In this document: piece after piece, positions 61,983 to 64,000 of the stretch
How positions within the stretch are numbered: position 1 is the first letter of the stretch
Layout: each line of letters starts with the position of its first letter
Assembly: GCA_033063855.1 (NCBI GenBank)
Contig: CP093831.1
Span: 13,454,001-13,518,000 of the forward strand
DNA: 64,000 nt
Origin: Smittia aterrima
Taxonomy: Eukaryota > Arthropoda > Insecta > Diptera > Chironomidae
Direction of reading: 5' to 3'
Translations under genes and position numbers: made by a program
Notes under the pieces: model-generated
The model's database searches: none
Told to the model about the DNA's origin: nothing
What the model saw: the letters and a program-made list of their open reading frames with translations, nothing else

Positions 61983-63649
61983 TTAGCAAGAATTTCTTTT
62001 CTCAAGTTGAATCATATAATTCTGAGAGATTCGCAACACGAACGAGATCTCCAGTGTCAAGTCTTCATATTTCAGCGGCGATGTGACTTTATATTTCCGT
62101 AGAATGTGACATAAAACTATTTTCATTGCGTTCAGAGCGTAACGATATCCAATGCAAATTCGAGCGCCAGCCGAGAAAGGAATGAACGCGTATTGATGAA
62201 TGTTATTGAAGTTCTCGGGTAGAAACCTTTCGGGTTTGAATTTGTCTGCATCGTCGCCCCAAATCGCTGGATTTCTTTGAATATCGATGATTCGTATAAT
62301 AATATTCGATCCTTCTGGGAGCGTGTACTTCTCTGAAAGATCATTTAATTAGTTTAACGGTCAAATTGACAAAATAAATCAATGAACCATCAAGTTTAAT
62401 GTCGGCACAAGCTTTTCTTCCAATGACAGGAGCCACTGGAAATAATCGAATTGTTTCTTTCACCACGAGATCCAAATATTTCAGTTTATCGATGTTATCG
62501 TTATCAACGTCTTCGTCACAATCTGCAAACACCGATTGAAGCTCTTCAACAAGTTTTTCTTGAACGTTTTGATGAGTTGCAAGCATCAAAAGAACTGAAG
62601 ACATCGAGAGAGCGGTTGACGCATTTCCCTAAAATAATTTTTGACGAAATAAATTTTGATGAATGTCCCTCGGTTCGTTACTCACCGAAAGAATCATCGT
62701 GCTGACTTCATCCTGGATTTCGCGACTCGTCCAATGATTTTTATTAGCCAGCAAAATGTTGATGAAGTTCATGTTCGAGTTGTTGAATGTTTTCTCATTT
62801 TTCTTCGCAGCTTCTTCCAAAATATTTTCACAAAAATCTGTAAACTCATTATTGCGATGAAATCGCGGTAAGAAAAGATTGAACATGCTCGAGATGTTGC
62901 TGCCGATGTTTGATGCTTCTCTGAAATAGTTAAATTTCAATTCAAAACCTCTTGATGAATTTTTCGGACAAACTTTTTGACAATCGTGAAGAATCGATCG
63001 TACGGATTGTTGATGAAATCTTTCTCTAAATCAAACGAAGTTCTAAGTAATGATTCTAAGGTCAAAGCTGATAATAATCGAACGACATTGAACGCTTCTT
63101 TGTTAACATAAACATTCATCACATTAGTTAGCTTCCTCGCTTTGCTGTTGATGATTGGCATGAACTTGTTGAGCTTGTTAGTGCTGAACGATGGGTTCAA
63201 GATTTTCCTGTGTTGTCTCCATAAATTGCCTCCGGAGAACAACAAGCCAGTCTTGTAAGGGAAGAAGTAGAAGTCAGCTCTGTTGATGCATTTATCAGAA
63301 TTCAAAACTTTCTTGACGTATTCCGGGTTTCTGACGTCGATTAGAAGAATTGGTCCAACCCAGCCTTTGTTGATATCCGGAAATTGTGCAATGATTTTCT
63401 CACAAACGTTGTACAAGGCTAAAAAGATTTAAATGAAGATTCAAGAGTCGATGAAGTTTTGTTCTCACTGTAAGTTTTTTCTTTGTTGCTTGCGAATTTG
63501 TGTCGGAACATCGCAATCCATGGCAATCTCTTTATTCCTGGCATGTGATCACTCAAGTCGTGCATGTGTTTTGTCTTAACTTTATACCAAAAGAACAAAA
63601 CAATGATCACAACTGCTAGAGCGAAGACGAGAGGACTTGAAATCACCAT
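61983..63649 (-). CDS. Cytochrome P450, clan 4 (CYP4-like)
   Basis: Microsomal haem mono-oxygenase; substrate unknown. Exons 63649-63469, 63418-62974, 62920-62686, 62628-62388 and 62332-61983 give 483 residues. ATG 63649 is the first in frame and opens a signal anchor (VFALAVVIIVLFFWY). Landmarks: helix C WRQHRKILNPSF, helix K ETIRLFP (ExxR), FKPERFLP, and haem loop FSAGARICIGYRYALNAMK with the Cys ligand. The helix I segment reads SGNASTALS where clan 4 enzymes usually have an acidic-Thr pair (G-x-D/E-T-T/S), so proton delivery may be altered. The exon 2 donor was set at 62973 (gtttgt) because it alone keeps phase with the next acceptor; the alternative at 62948 would break the frame. Family placement below clan level is not possible here. 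Confidence 0.9.
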
Positions 63650-64000
63650 CACAAGCTTCACTTGTTGCTTTCTTGATAACTAAACGTTTAATGATTCTAT
63701 TGATTAAACGACAAGTGCATTTAACAATTGTTTTGGGTATTGCAAGAAGTGAAACTTGTTAAGCCAGAACGAGAATATTTTTAGATTTGTAAAATCAAAA
63801 GTTGATTTATAAATTTTATTTTCATTTTAAAAATTGCAGTCACTTGAACTTATCACTAATCTCATTTGTTTCTTTGCTGCTGACGATGAACTATTCGAAT
63901 TATTCGAAAGTATCTTCCTTCGAAAAGAGCAGAACTTTCTCAAAGCTTTACTTAGATTTCTCAACAACGTGAATATAAAAAGCTGGATTCGGATTATTAA
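63650..64000. other. P450 upstream region
   Basis: AT-rich 5' flank of the P450 gene. A TATAAAAAG box lies near the right edge on the plus strand (about 63974), which could belong to a gene outside the window. No coding exon is seen. Confidence 0.4.

Noticed and set aside
62941..62974. Alternative P450 exon 2 donor at 62948 (gttttg)
   Set aside because: It gives phase 0, while the next acceptor needs phase 2. The donor at 62973 keeps the frame.
63960..64000. TATA-like TATAAAAAG at the right edge as a promoter of a new gene
   Set aside because: There is no downstream sequence in the window to show a transcript, so it is mentioned only as part of the P450 flank.
1..64000. CRISPR array, insertion sequence, phage or bacterial operon
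   Set aside because: No spaced direct repeats of the right kind. Genes are spliced, with eukaryotic polyadenylation signals.

Overview
This looks like nuclear DNA of a compact-genome, non-cyclorrhaphan fly, most likely a midge (Chironomidae) or a close culicomorph relative. The gene families are insect-like (ultraspiracle, SmydA, DUF229 proteins). A vertebrate-type cryptochrome (CRY2) is present, which Drosophila lacks but lower Diptera keep. Most introns are 50-70 bp, several gene neighbours are about 100 bp apart, and the intergenic DNA is AT-rich. The species is an inference. All exon models below are hand-spliced from GT/AG sites and reading phase, with no transcript evidence.

Layout. 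(1) 1-17.5 kb: the 5' part of the nuclear receptor gene usp on the minus strand. A low-complexity A/B-domain exon lies at 1-357, an A-type first exon at 10069-10186 and a candidate short alternative first exon at 17028-17040. All the rest is intron or 5' flank with no gene visible. (2) 17.5-32.7 kb: a dense housekeeping cluster holding a DNAJB12/14-like co-chaperone (+), NDUFB4 (+), TRAPPC5 (-), SNAPC3 (+), an LRR-BTB fusion protein (+), a SmydA-type MYND/SET protein (+), a DUF229 sulfatase-like membrane protein (+), cry2 (-) and BCS1 (-). Several pairs are head-to-head or tail-to-tail with shared promoters or overlapping 3' signals. (3) 32.7-40.5 kb: non-coding DNA, then an SLC16/monocarboxylate-type transporter (+). 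Its inferred 5' exons carry a spliced upstream ORF that overlaps the transporter start in another frame. (4) 42.4-48.9 kb (-): a 12-exon gene for a type II transmembrane protein of 1,769 residues with SEA, mucin-like/His-rich repeats, LDLa, an SRCR-like segment and a catalytically dead trypsin-like domain. (5) 48.9-62 kb: about 13 kb without a recognisable gene. (6) 62-63.65 kb (-): a clan 4 cytochrome P450.

Functionally the genes do not form one pathway. The cluster covers ER chaperoning, complex I and III biogenesis, ER-Golgi tethering, snRNA transcription and the circadian negative limb. Hormone signalling (usp) and detoxification/hormone metabolism (P450) sit at the edges. The least ordinary items are the usp alternative-promoter architecture, the overlapping ORF on the transporter transcript, the LRR-BTB fusion, and three proteins whose key catalytic residues are changed: the DUF229 protein, the protease homologue and the P450.
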